Positions 19,381 through 29,235 of a stretch of 64,000 bases of DNA are shown in pieces. The DNA is from Holophagales bacterium (lineage in GTDB: Bacteria > Acidobacteriota > Thermoanaerobaculia > Multivoradales > Multivoraceae). The stretch lies in the NCBI GenBank assembly GCA_009845425.1, contig VXZQ01000009.1, forward strand, positions 227,714 through 291,713, read 5' to 3'. The notes beneath the pieces were generated by a model. The model saw only the letters and a list, made by a program, of their open reading frames with translations, did no database searches and was not told the origin of the DNA. A program made the position numbers and the translations under genes. The number at the start of each line of letters is the position of its first letter. Within the stretch, counting starts at the first letter, position 1.

Positions 19381-20864
19381 TAGGGCGGGGCCGGATCGAG
19401 CCCGACGTCGTTCGCCGCGCCGGCCCGGTGGGAGCGGCCCGGCAGGAGCTCGGTGAGGCGGCGCGCCTCCTCGGGCAGATCGGAGACCTGCAGCACCTCC
19501 TTGCGCGAAGGGTTCCGCGGCAGCATGGCCCGGAGCCGCTGCTTCGTCTCGGCGTGCTCTGGGAGGCTCGCCACGTTGCGCCACTCGTTCGGGTCGTCGT
19601 CGTGGTCGTAGAGCTCTTCGCCGTCGGGATAGGTGGTGTAGCGCCAACGCTCGGTGCGGATCGAGCTTCGGTCCGGCGCGTCGGAGGTGATCGCGGGGTG
19701 ATCCCACTCGGCCTCGGGGTCTTCGAGCAGCGGCCGCAGGCTCTCGCCGTCGAGGTCCTCGCGCCCGGGGAGCCCGGCGAGGTCCGCCAGGGTGGGGTAG
19801 ATGTCGAGCAGCTCGGCGGTCCGGTCGCAGAATTCTCCCTTCGCCTCGATCCCGGGGCCGGCGAAGATGATCGGCACGCGGCAGGAGCGCTCCCAGAGCG
19901 TGTACTTGCGCCACTGGTTCTTCTCGCCGAGTTGCCAGCCGTGGTCGGTCCACAGGACGATGACCGTGTTCTCGGCGTGGGGCCCTTCGTCGAGTGCTTT
20001 CAGCACTCGCCCCACGTTCGCATCGGTGAAGTTGATGCACGCCAGATAGGCCGCGACGGCACGCCGCCACTGCCCCGTCGCCGTCACCAGCTCGTGGTCT
20101 TCCAGACCGCGCTCCGTGGGCGCGGACTCCGGCACGTCGTCGAGGTCGTTCGCGAGGTAAGGCGGCAGCTCGACCTCGGCCTCGGGGAACTTGTCGAAGT
20201 ACTTCCTCGGGGCGTAGAACGGCAGGTGCGGGCGATAGAAGCCGCAGGCGAGGAAGAATGGCCCCGAGTGGTCTCTCGACAGGTACTCAGCCGCCCAGTT
20301 GGCGAGCTGGGTGTCGGTCGTGTCTTCGTCGTCGATGTCGAGGGAGCCCCAGTCGAAGCCGCCGCGGTCGAGCTGGTTCAAGGGGTAGTCGGGGGGCCAC
20401 AGGAAGCCGCGAAAGCTGTGGTAGTAGTGCCACGACGCGGCCTCGTTCTGGCTCTGGTGAAACGTCTTGCCGCCGCCGAGCGCTTCATAGCCGTGCTGCA
20501 TGAAGTGCTGCGGAAGGGTGACGGCCAGCGGCATGGCGTCGCGCCAGACGTCCCCGTTGCCGTAGCAGCCCGAGGTGGTCGGGCGCCGGCCGGTCATCAG
20601 GCTCGCCCGGGAGGGGTTGCAGGCGGGCGTCTGGCAGTAGGCCCGCCGGAACGTGACGCCGCGCCCGGCGAGCGCGTCGATGTTCGGCGTGAGCGTCTGC
20701 GGGTGACCGTCGAGGACGCCGATCCAGTCGTTCAGATCGTCGATCGAGATCATCAGGACGTTCGGGCCGGCGGCGCGCGGCTCTCGACTGCCCGCGCAGG
20801 CCGCGGCCAGGGCGCCGAGCCCCAGGCCCCCGAGCAGTTCGCGTCGCGAAAGCGTTTCGCTCAC
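19377..20864 (-). CDS. Sulfatase (Tat-type leader)
   Basis: SRRELLGGLGLGALAAACAG; NVLMISIDDLNDW; CNPSRASLMTGRRP (CxPxR). Confidence 0.92.
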   Translation of the reverse strand: MSETLSRRELLGGLGLGALAAACAGSREPRAAGPNVLMISIDDLNDWIGVLDGHPQTLTPNIDALAGRGVTFRRAYCQTPACNPSRASLMTGRRPTTSGCYGNGDVWRDAMPLAVTLPQHFMQHGYEALGGGKTFHQSQNEAASWHYYHSFRGFLWPPDYPLNQLDRGGFDWGSLDIDDEDTTDTQLANWAAEYLSRDHSGPFFLACGFYRPHLPFYAPRKYFDKFPEAEVELPPYLANDLDDVPESAPTERGLEDHELVTATGQWRRAVAAYLACINFTDANVGRVLKALDEGPHAENTVIVLWTDHGWQLGEKNQWRKYTLWERSCRVPIIFAGPGIEAKGEFCDRTAELLDIYPTLADLAGLPGREDLDGESLRPLLEDPEAEWDHPAITSDAPDRSSIRTERWRYTTYPDGEELYDHDDDPNEWRNVASLPEHAETKQRLRAMLPRNPSRKEVLQVSDLPEEARRLTELLPGRSHRAGAANDVGLDPAPPY

Positions 20865-20882
20865 AGGGCTATAGTGCCCCAG

Positions 20883-21812
20883 ATGGCAGGTAAAGACGAC
20901 AAGGCGCGCGAGCGGGTGCTGGCAAGCATCGCGGAGCTCGGTCTCAACGAGAACCTGCTCGAGCTCGAGACCAAGGGGTACACGGTTCTCCCTGGCGTGC
21001 TGTCCGAAGACCGGATCGAGCGCGCCAAGGCGGCCATCCTGCGGCGCGTTGAAAGGACAACGGGCAAGAGAATCGATCCCGACACGGCCACCTCCGACGA
21101 CTTCAGCGGCATGGCGTATCAGCACTACCTGATCTTCGAGGATCCGGTCTTCCCCGAGATCCTGCTCGAGCCGAAACCGCTCGCGATGATCACGTATCTG
21201 CTTGGCGAGAGTTGTGTGTTGTCTTCCATGGGCAGTCACTTTCGTGGGCCCGGCGGCATGCCCTTGTCGGTGCACGCCGATGGGGTTCGAGTCGGCATGA
21301 CCGAGACCTCCCTGGTCGCCAACTGCAACTACGCTCTGACGCCTTACAGCCGGGAAGCGGGTGCGCTGGTGCTCTTTCCGGGCAGCCATCGGAAGCAGCG
21401 CCAACCCACGGCCCACGAGAACTGGATGGCAGGCCATGAAACCGTTCCGCAGATCATGGCGAAGAAGCTCGATCCGGAAGAACTGGACGCCCTCGAGTGG
21501 ACGGTGCCGCGAGGCGCCGTGACCATGGACCTCACTCCAGGAGATGCCGCGATCTGGCATGGCAACTCGTGGCACGGCGGTTGGCGACGGGAGTTGCCGG
21601 GCGCGCGGATCAATCTCGCAGCCTATTTCTGCCGGCCGCATCTCTCGACACAGGAGCGACGCGGCGACACCCGGTATCCCGATGTGTTCGAGCGCTATGC
21701 CGACGAGCCCCGGTTCGCCCGTCTGATGGGAGAGAAGATCTTCAACGGCTGGCGTGAAGAAGGGCCGGATTTCACGGGCGCGAAGACTTCGCCCAGCGGC
21801 CTGTTCGACTGA
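20883..21812 (+). CDS. Phytanoyl-CoA dioxygenase (PhyH) family protein
   Basis: HADGVRVGMTE (HxD), ALVLFPGSHRKQRQPT, IWHGNSWHGG. Confidence 0.85.
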   Translation: MAGKDDKARERVLASIAELGLNENLLELETKGYTVLPGVLSEDRIERAKAAILRRVERTTGKRIDPDTATSDDFSGMAYQHYLIFEDPVFPEILLEPKPLAMITYLLGESCVLSSMGSHFRGPGGMPLSVHADGVRVGMTETSLVANCNYALTPYSREAGALVLFPGSHRKQRQPTAHENWMAGHETVPQIMAKKLDPEELDALEWTVPRGAVTMDLTPGDAAIWHGNSWHGGWRRELPGARINLAAYFCRPHLSTQERRGDTRYPDVFERYADEPRFARLMGEKIFNGWREEGPDFTGAKTSPSGLFD

Positions 21813-21816
21813 GCTC

Positions 21817-23316
21817 CTAGTTGCCCTCGGCCGCCCAGCGCTTCATCAGGGCGATGTTGCGGCTCAGGATGGCCGCGGATTCGGGGTTCGCGCTCACGCG
21901 CCTGGAGTACGCGGCCATTTCGCTGTCGTACATGGCTTCTGATTCCGCGCCATGGTCGTTCGTGCGCTCGATCCAATCGTCCATGCGCTTCCTGAGTTTC
22001 TTCAGTTGCGCCTCGTGCTTCGGATCGCCGGCCAGGTTCCGGACTTCGAACGGGTCGTCCGACAGGTCATAGAGCTCCTCCGCGGGACGAGTGGGAGCGA
22101 ACAGAAGCTGCTGCGTCTCGTTCAACGTTCCGGCAGCATGAGCCTCCCGCAGCGCGATGACAATGCTCTTTCCGTCCTTGTAGAGGTTGGGTTGCAGATG
22201 GGGGCGGTTGGGCAGGAAGTTGCGGATGTACTTGAAGCGCGTCGTCCGTAGCGCTCGGATGTAGTCGACCGTCTCGTCACAGCGGTCGCGCGCGGCAAAG
22301 ATCGCTGTCCGCTCCTCGTAGTCCTCGCCGAGGATGTCGCGAGAGTGCATGTGCTCGGGAATCTCGATTCCGGCGAGTGCGAGCGAAAGGGCCGCGATGT
22401 CGATGTGCTCCACGAGGTCGTCGCGAACCTGCCCGGGCTCGATCGTCGGTCCGGCGATGACCAGGGGCACGTGCAGCCCTTCGTCGTAGAGAAACTGCTT
22501 CCCCCTGGCATGGCTGATTCCGTGGTCGGTCATGAAGAGAACGACCGTGTCCTCGAGGTCGCCCTCGTCTTCGAGCCGTTCGATGACGTCGCCGACGAAC
22601 TTGTCGGTTAGCCGCACCGAGTCGAGGTAGGCCGCCCAATCCGCCAGCAGGACCGGATCGTTCGGGTAGTAGGGAGGGAGCTTCACGCTGGATGGTTCTG
22701 TCCTGCTTCCCAACAGCTTCTCGACGCGGTCGCCGATCTGCCGGAACGACTCGAGCGATCGGCCGCGGTGCTTTCCGCCGGGGAGGTGGACCTGCGCGAA
22801 GAAGGGCTGGCCGGGTCGACGCTGACTCCAGTCGGGGCCGTCGTACATGGCCGGGTCCCATTCGAAGTTGTAGTGCGTCTTCCCGATGGTGGCTCGGTCC
22901 GTGTTGGGCCACCCGGTGATCGCGGTGTAGTAGCCGGCTTCCTGGAACAGCTCGGGGATCGGCCGGATGCCGGGAGGCAGATGGATCTTCAGCTCTCCCT
23001 GGCTGCTGTTGTGGTGATGAGCGCCGATGGAGGTCTGGTACATCCCGGTGATGAAGGCCGAGCGGTTGGGTGAGCAGACCGGCGCCGTGACGTACGCGTT
23101 GGTGAATCGCACTCCACGGCTCGCCAGGCGATCGAGATGCGGCGTCTCGATCACGGTTTCTCCGTAGGAGGAGAGATTGGCCGACATGTCGTCGACGATG
23201 ATCCAGAGGATGTTCGGCGGCTCGGCCGCCTGCAGGGGAAGCGAGGTCAGCGCTACCAGCGCGACAGCGAGAACGGCGATCCGGAAGCGGTGCGTCGTCA
23301 TGGCCCGTTTCTCCAT
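21817..23316 (-). CDS. Sulfatase
   Basis: NILWIIVDDMSANLSSYG; CSPNRSAFITGMYQT (CxPxR); MTDHGISHARGK. Confidence 0.92.
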   Translation of the reverse strand: MEKRAMTTHRFRIAVLAVALVALTSLPLQAAEPPNILWIIVDDMSANLSSYGETVIETPHLDRLASRGVRFTNAYVTAPVCSPNRSAFITGMYQTSIGAHHHNSSQGELKIHLPPGIRPIPELFQEAGYYTAITGWPNTDRATIGKTHYNFEWDPAMYDGPDWSQRRPGQPFFAQVHLPGGKHRGRSLESFRQIGDRVEKLLGSRTEPSSVKLPPYYPNDPVLLADWAAYLDSVRLTDKFVGDVIERLEDEGDLEDTVVLFMTDHGISHARGKQFLYDEGLHVPLVIAGPTIEPGQVRDDLVEHIDIAALSLALAGIEIPEHMHSRDILGEDYEERTAIFAARDRCDETVDYIRALRTTRFKYIRNFLPNRPHLQPNLYKDGKSIVIALREAHAAGTLNETQQLLFAPTRPAEELYDLSDDPFEVRNLAGDPKHEAQLKKLRKRMDDWIERTNDHGAESEAMYDSEMAAYSRRVSANPESAAILSRNIALMKRWAAEGN

Positions 23317-24778
23317 CTGCGTTAGGATTCCGACCATCATCATCACACGACGACAGGCAGTCAAGAGCGTCGCCGCAGCGTCGGTGGGGTCGGCCCTGGG
23401 CGCCGCCTTCAGCTTCGCGAAGACGAACCGCGCGAATCTGCTGTTCCTGTGCTCTGATCAACATCAGACCGCCGCGGCCGGCTGCTACGGCAGCAACGAG
23501 GCCCGGACGCCCCACATCGACGAGATCGCCGCCGACGGCGTCCGCTTCGACCGCGCCTACTGCAACGCGCCCGTCTGCGTCCCCTCCCGCGGCTCGATCA
23601 TCACCGGCCTCCACCCTTGCAGGCACGGGGCGAGGATCCTGCGAGACCCGCTGCCCAACGAAGCCCGCACGGTCGCTCACTACTTCAAGGATCACGGCTA
23701 CGTCACCGGCGCGATCGGCAAGATGCACTTCGTCGACGAGACCCGGCGGCACGGCTTCGACCACAGGCTCTATCGAGCCGATCACGACAAACGGCTCACC
23801 CGGGCCGAGCAGCAGGCGTTTCGGGACGATCAGTACGCGGCCTACCCCGCGGACGGCGGGTACGCGACCGGCCTCAGCGGCTCCGCCTCGACCCTGCCGG
23901 AGAGGTACTTCCAGGACACCTTCTACGCCGAGGAGTCGGTCGCCTTCCTGCGCGAGAACAAGGACCGCCCCTTCTGCCTCTGGTCGTCGTTCTACATGCC
24001 GCATACGCCGCTGGTGCCGGCGAAGCAGTACTGGGACATGTACGACGGAGTGACTCTCAGTCTGCCCGAGCGTTCCGATCGGGAGCTGCAGGACGGTTTC
24101 GAGGGGCACCTGATTCGCGCCAGGCAGCGCGGCTGGTACGACCAGAAGGACGACGATCTGCGCGACGCGATCCGCGGCTACTACGGCAACATCTCCCAGA
24201 TGGACGCGAACGTCGGGCGGGTGTTCGACACGTTGCGCGAGCTGGGGCTCGACAGGAACACGGTGGTCGTCTACACCTCGGACCACGGTGAGATGGCCGG
24301 CGCGCACCGCACGTGGACCAAGCACAACATGTACGAGCAGAGCGTCAGCGTGCCGCTGATCGTGCGCATGCCGGACCGGATGGAAGCCGGGACCGCCCGC
24401 ACGCAGCTCATCGAGCACACCGATCTGCTCCCGACCCTGACCGAGCTGTGCGGGCTGGGCAGTCCCTCCTCCGGGATCGACGGCCGGAGCTTCGCGCCCC
24501 TGGTCCAGGGCGGGGCGTACACGCCGCGCGAGCACGCCTACTCGGAGTACTACTTCTGCCATCGCAGCTTCACGGTGGACGACCGCTACGTCGGCAAGCC
24601 GCCCATCCTGATGGTGCGCACCGGCAAGTGGAAGCTCAACTACCTGAGCTGGGCGCGGTCGGAGCTGTACGACCTCGAGGCCGATCCGGGAGAGTTCCAC
24701 AACGTGATCGACGACACCGGCAACTCCGGCATCGTCAGGGAGCTGACCGCCGTCGCCGAGCGCCTCTACGCTGGTTGA
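23300..24778 (+). CDS. Sulfatase
   Basis: LLFLCSDQHQTAAAGCYGS; CVPSRGSIITGLHPC (CxPxR); YTSDHGEMAGAH. Confidence 0.9.
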   Translation: MARFSICVRIPTIIITRRQAVKSVAAASVGSALGAAFSFAKTNRANLLFLCSDQHQTAAAGCYGSNEARTPHIDEIAADGVRFDRAYCNAPVCVPSRGSIITGLHPCRHGARILRDPLPNEARTVAHYFKDHGYVTGAIGKMHFVDETRRHGFDHRLYRADHDKRLTRAEQQAFRDDQYAAYPADGGYATGLSGSASTLPERYFQDTFYAEESVAFLRENKDRPFCLWSSFYMPHTPLVPAKQYWDMYDGVTLSLPERSDRELQDGFEGHLIRARQRGWYDQKDDDLRDAIRGYYGNISQMDANVGRVFDTLRELGLDRNTVVVYTSDHGEMAGAHRTWTKHNMYEQSVSVPLIVRMPDRMEAGTARTQLIEHTDLLPTLTELCGLGSPSSGIDGRSFAPLVQGGAYTPREHAYSEYYFCHRSFTVDDRYVGKPPILMVRTGKWKLNYLSWARSELYDLEADPGEFHNVIDDTGNSGIVRELTAVAERLYAG

Positions 24779-24803
24779 GGGAGCTCCGAATCGTGCGGGC
24801 GCC

Positions 24804-25748
24804 ATGACCTGCTGCGCTCCCTCGCGTGATCCCGATCGGCCGGCCGGCGGCGCGGCGCCGGCTGCCGCGGTGCCGGCCGCGGCCTCGGGAGCCAACGGCC
24901 GCAACATGGTCCGTCTCGACGGCGGCCGGTTCCTCATGGGCACCGACTCGGCCGACGCCATACCGGGCGACGGCGAGACCCCGGTCCGCGAGATCTTCGT
25001 CGATCCGTTCCGCATCGATGCCTGCGCCGTCTCCAACGCCGACTTCGCCGCCTTCGTCGACGCCACCGGCTACCGGACCGACAGCGAGCGGCTGGGCTGG
25101 TCCTTCGTCTTCGAGGGTCGCCTGTCGCGCAGGCTCCGGCGCACGGCGATCGAGGACCGTCTGCCGGAAGCCCGCTGGTGGTGCAAGATCAGCGGCGCCG
25201 ACTGGCGTCATCCCGAGGGACCGGGATCGTCGATCGCCCGGCGCCAGGACCATCCCGTCGTCCAGGTGTCGCATCACGACGCCGTGGCCTACTGTGCGTG
25301 GGCGGGATGCCGGCTCCCGACCGAGGCGGAGTGGGAGTTCGCGGCGCGGGGAGGGGTGGAGCAGACGGCGCAGCCCTGGGGCGACGAACTCGAGCCCGAT
25401 GGCGAGCATCGCTGCAACGTCTGGCAGGGCAGCTTTCCCGATCGCGATCTCGGGCTCGACGGCTATCGCGGCACCTGCCCGGTCGATGCCTTCGAGCCCA
25501 ACGGCTTCGGCCTCTACAACGTCTGCGGCAACGTCTGGGACTGGTGTGCCGACTGGTGGAGCCCCGGTCCCGCCGCGCCGGGCAGTCGCAATCCGCGAGG
25601 TCCCGCCAGCGGCACGGCGCGCGTCACCCGCGGCGGGTCGTACCTCTGCCACGTCTCCTACTGCAGTCGTTACCGCCTGTCGGCCCGCACCCACAACACG
25701 CCCGACAGCGCGGCGGGACACATGGGCTTTCGCTGCGCCGCCGAGTGA
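24804..25748 (+). CDS. Formylglycine-generating enzyme (sulfatase-activating)
   Basis: MVRLDGGRFLMGTDS; GNVWDWCADWW; GGSYLCHVSYCSRYRLSAR with both catalytic cysteines. Confidence 0.9.
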   Translation: MTCCAPSRDPDRPAGGAAPAAAVPAAASGANGRNMVRLDGGRFLMGTDSADAIPGDGETPVREIFVDPFRIDACAVSNADFAAFVDATGYRTDSERLGWSFVFEGRLSRRLRRTAIEDRLPEARWWCKISGADWRHPEGPGSSIARRQDHPVVQVSHHDAVAYCAWAGCRLPTEAEWEFAARGGVEQTAQPWGDELEPDGEHRCNVWQGSFPDRDLGLDGYRGTCPVDAFEPNGFGLYNVCGNVWDWCADWWSPGPAAPGSRNPRGPASGTARVTRGGSYLCHVSYCSRYRLSARTHNTPDSAAGHMGFRCAAE

Positions 25749-26494
25749 AGATTCTCGTCATCGCCGACGTCCACGGGAACGCCGAGGCGCTCTCCGCCGT
25801 GCTCGCGGCGGAGCCCGACGTCGACGCGACGATCTTCCTCGGCGACACCGTGCTTTCAGGCCCGCAGCCGAACGAGACGATGGCTCTGCTCGCGGGCCTC
25901 GACGGGGTGTTGATCGAGGGCAACCACGATGTCGAGATGCGGGAGCCGGAACGGTTCGACGTCTGGCCGGCTCCGTGGCGTGCCTACACGCGGTGGATCC
26001 TCGGCACGCTGGAGGCGTCGGGCTGGAAACTGCTCCGAAGCCTTCAGCCGGAGGGGGAGTACGAGGTCGGCGACCAGCGTGTCTTTCTGCACCACGGCGT
26101 GCTGCCCGACGAGCCGCGGCAGGCGCTTCCGGACACGGCGGACGATCGGTTGGCCGCGCTGGCGGGCGGCACGGACTGCCCCCTGGTGCTCTTCGGCCAC
26201 TCGCACATCCAGTTCCGCCGGACGATCGACGGCCAGGAGTTCATCAACCCCGGCAGCGTCGGCCAGCCGCGCTGCGGCCGGCGGGTCGCCTGCTACGGGT
26301 TGATCGAGGACGGTGTCTTCCGTCACTGCCAGGTGGAGTACGACCCGGGCCCCTGGCTCGAGGCGCTCGATGGTGTCGGGCCGCTCGACGGGTTTCCGGA
26401 GTTCCGGGAGTGGCTGAAGAAGGCGTTGCTTAGTGGGTACGGGATCGGTGAGCGGGAGCCGTGGACGCGGTTTGCGCGAGAGGGGTACGTGTAG
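25745..26494 (+). CDS. Metallophosphoesterase (YfcE/MJ0936-like)
   Basis: KILVIADVHGNAEAL, FLGDTV, EGNHD, LFGHSHIQF, INPGSVGQPR. Confidence 0.88.
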   Translation: MKILVIADVHGNAEALSAVLAAEPDVDATIFLGDTVLSGPQPNETMALLAGLDGVLIEGNHDVEMREPERFDVWPAPWRAYTRWILGTLEASGWKLLRSLQPEGEYEVGDQRVFLHHGVLPDEPRQALPDTADDRLAALAGGTDCPLVLFGHSHIQFRRTIDGQEFINPGSVGQPRCGRRVACYGLIEDGVFRHCQVEYDPGPWLEALDGVGPLDGFPEFREWLKKALLSGYGIGEREPWTRFAREGYV

Positions 26495-26505
26495 CGCACC
26501 CAGTG

Positions 26506-27276
26506 TCAGAGCTCCTCGACCGCGATCGCCCGGACCCAGGTCGCTTCCAGCCGTTCCACGTTGAGCGGCATGCCGATGTAGAAGGCGCGGTCCTTCTTCA
26601 GCTTCTCGATGTTCACGAGGGGGTAGCAGACCGGGATGTTGTTGCCCAGCATGTTCCGGTGCGTCGGCGAGTTCCGGGGCTGCGGCGCCTGGAAGTCCGA
26701 CTCGAAGCGAACGCCGGGGTAGCCGACGGCCAGCAGTTTGATTCCCGTGTCGGCGAGCCACTTGCTCGTTTCCGCCGGCAGGGTCGGCTGCTCATTGTCG
26801 CGGAACGGGCTGCCGAGGATGACGATGTCGCCCCTGCGGACGTTGGAGAGGTGCTCGGGGAGGATCGGTTGGCCCACCTTGACGAGTTCGCCTTCGTCGT
26901 TCTCCTGCTCGACGGGTTCGAGCTGGTCGAGGTAGCAGACCGCCGCCGGGCCGAAGAACGTGTCGAGGGGCATCTCCCACAGGCCGAGGATGCCGTCCGG
27001 CAGACCCTCCCAGTGGTCCATGTGGCCCTTGCCGCCCTCGGTGTGCGATCCGCCGCAGTGGCCGCTGACCCGTCCGGGCGGCCAGTAGGCGTCGCCCTCC
27101 TTGCCGCCGATCAGGGTGTAGAGGGTGTCGTCGTAGGGGACGCGCCCTTCTTCGAGGATCCACGGAAGCCCGAAGACGTCCTTGTTCCCCTCCTCGACCG
27201 TGCCGTCGAGTCGGGTGATGCGTCCGACCATGCGCGGGCTGAGGTCCACTACGTGGTGTCCTGCAAAGTCAATCAT
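26506..27276 (-). CDS. Cyclase family protein
   Basis: GGSHTEGGKGHMDHWEGLP-type metal site; GDIVILGSPF. Confidence 0.75.
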   Translation of the reverse strand: MIDFAGHHVVDLSPRMVGRITRLDGTVEEGNKDVFGLPWILEEGRVPYDDTLYTLIGGKEGDAYWPPGRVSGHCGGSHTEGGKGHMDHWEGLPDGILGLWEMPLDTFFGPAAVCYLDQLEPVEQENDEGELVKVGQPILPEHLSNVRRGDIVILGSPFRDNEQPTLPAETSKWLADTGIKLLAVGYPGVRFESDFQAPQPRNSPTHRNMLGNNIPVCYPLVNIEKLKKDRAFYIGMPLNVERLEATWVRAIAVEEL

Positions 27277-28297
27277 CGTCGCTGTTCTCCTGATCCACGG
27301 ACCACTCGCCCAGAGTGGCCAGTCCGTTCATGCGCGCGCGGTGGCGGAGCGCCGTCTGTCCGCTCGACTCGTCCGTCCTGCCGTCCCAGGCCTCGACCGG
27401 GGCGCGCCCGATGGCGCGGCCGAACGAAAAGCTGAGCGCCCAGGGCTGCGGGTCGAGCCGGTTCATCGCATCGAGGTGGGCGGTCGCGTCCAGGTCCGAC
27501 TGGCCGCCGGACAGGAACCCGATCCCGGGCAGGGCGGGCGGTACGACCCGGCGCAGGCAGCGCAGCGTCTCCCGCGCCACGGTGTCGACGCCGGCCTGTT
27601 TGGCGCACTCGCTCCCCGATACGACCATGTTCGTTTTCAGGACGATCTCCTCGGGCGCGACGCCGTGCTCGTACAGGGCTTCGAAGGTGCGGTGCAGGAA
27701 GCGCTCGGTGATCTCGAACTGGCGTTCGATCGGGTGGTCGCCCTTCATCTCGACCTCGGGCTCGACGATCGGCACGAGGTCGAACTGGTGCGCGAGCGCC
27801 GCGACCTCCGCGACGCTGCGGGCGTTGGAGACCAGCGCACGCTCGGTGGGAAGCTCGGGCCGCACGCGCGCGGCCACGCGCCATTTGATGAACGCCACGC
27901 CGCGTTCGCGCCAGCCTTCGAGCCGCTTCGCCAGACCGTCGAGACCGCGGGGCACGTACTCGTGCTCGGAGCCTCCGAGGAACTGCCAGCCGGTGGTCGG
28001 CGTGATGCCGAGAAGCAGCCCGCGCTCGGCGATGAGTTCGACCAGCGGCGTGCCGTCGCCGGCCCGCCGATCGAGCACATCGGGGAAGACGATGATGCTG
28101 GACAGGTGCTCGCCGAGCCCGGGGGTGCGGCAGATCATCTCCTGGAAGTCGGCCGCCGCGTCCTCGGTTCGCGCGTGGGTCGACTCGCCCCACCAGCCCC
28201 GCACGAGGCCCTTGAGCGGCACGTCGGCCGCGAAGATGCCCTTGCCGGGGGCGACCATCCGTTGTGCCGTCGCGGCCAGGGTCGATTCGCCTGTCAC
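27269..28297 (-). CDS. Class I fructose-bisphosphate aldolase
   Basis: APGKGIFAADV, GVAFIKWR, PIVEPEV, EEIVLKTNMV, GIGFLSGGQSDLDAT. Confidence 0.92.
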   Translation of the reverse strand: MTGESTLAATAQRMVAPGKGIFAADVPLKGLVRGWWGESTHARTEDAAADFQEMICRTPGLGEHLSSIIVFPDVLDRRAGDGTPLVELIAERGLLLGITPTTGWQFLGGSEHEYVPRGLDGLAKRLEGWRERGVAFIKWRVAARVRPELPTERALVSNARSVAEVAALAHQFDLVPIVEPEVEMKGDHPIERQFEITERFLHRTFEALYEHGVAPEEIVLKTNMVVSGSECAKQAGVDTVARETLRCLRRVVPPALPGIGFLSGGQSDLDATAHLDAMNRLDPQPWALSFSFGRAIGRAPVEAWDGRTDESSGQTALRHRARMNGLATLGEWSVDQENSDDD

Positions 28298-29214
28298 GCG
28301 CCGCCTCCTGCGGCGCCGCTTCCGGTCGCCGCCAGTTTGCCGCGGTAGAACTCGAGCCCCTCGCGCGCCGCTTCGTCGAGGTCGCGGTCGCGCGTCATGT
28401 CGCGCCACACCGCGAGCAGGTTGCCGACGCCGCCGCCCATGTGGACGATCGGTTCCATCACGGTGTCGCGGTCGTAGTCGATCTCGTGCAGCGCGGCGAC
28501 CACCTCGTCCCAGGGGATGTGACCCTGGCCGGGCGGCCGGCGGTTGTTCTCGCCGATGTGGAAGGTGCCGAGCTGGTCGCCGGCGCGAACGATCGCGTCT
28601 CCCAGCGAGTCCTCCTCGATGTTCATGTGGTACGTGTCGAGCATCATCTTCAGGTTCGGGCTGCCGACTTCGTCGAGGAAGCGGAGCGCCTCGTCGCAGG
28701 TGTTGACGAGGAAGTGCTCGAAGCGGTTCAGGACCTCGATGTGAAAGGTCACGTCGAGGTCCTCGGCGGTCTTCATCGCCTCCCGCATGGCGGCGACGGC
28801 GTGCGCCCAGCAACGCTCCTTGTCGCGGCCGTCGAGGCCCTGTCGCATGACGCCGGTGATCGCTCCGCCGACGTCGGCGCCGCCGCCCCCCCCCGCCATC
28901 TGCTGCATCTCGCTCGCCTTCTCGGCGAGGGCGCGCAGGTGCGCGATGCCGCGGCCGCGGTCCTCTTCCGAGTCGGAGTTGATGTCCTGCTTCGGGCCGA
29001 GCCCCGCCATGTAATTGATCCTGACTCCGTGTTCCGCCGCCGAGGCGACGAAGCGCTTCTTCTGCTCCGGCGTGTACAGGAAGAGCACGTCCTGCGAGAA
29101 GGACATGAGGTCGAAGCCGATCGCCGCGGCGCGGGCCATCCTGCGCTCGTACTCCTCGATGTCCTCCATCCACTCGTTGCCCCAGTAGTTGAAGGTGATT
29201 CCGATGCGTCCCAT
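28294..29214 (-). CDS. Sugar phosphate isomerase/epimerase (ketose 3-epimerase-like)
   Basis: MGRIGITFNYWG…; FHIEVLNRFEHFLVNT; LKMMLDTYHMNIEE; GTFHIGENNRRPPGQGHIPW. Confidence 0.88.
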   Translation of the reverse strand: MGRIGITFNYWGNEWMEDIEEYERRMARAAAIGFDLMSFSQDVLFLYTPEQKKRFVASAAEHGVRINYMAGLGPKQDINSDSEEDRGRGIAHLRALAEKASEMQQMAGGGGGADVGGAITGVMRQGLDGRDKERCWAHAVAAMREAMKTAEDLDVTFHIEVLNRFEHFLVNTCDEALRFLDEVGSPNLKMMLDTYHMNIEEDSLGDAIVRAGDQLGTFHIGENNRRPPGQGHIPWDEVVAALHEIDYDRDTVMEPIVHMGGGVGNLLAVWRDMTRDRDLDEAAREGLEFYRGKLAATGSGAAGGGA

Positions 29215-29235
29215 GCTCTTTCCTCTCCCGAGCCG

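Noticed and set aside
22277-25066. 929 aa minus-strand ORF spanning two sulfatases
   Set aside because: Shadow frame of real sulfatase genes with low-complexity Arg/Gly/Val composition.
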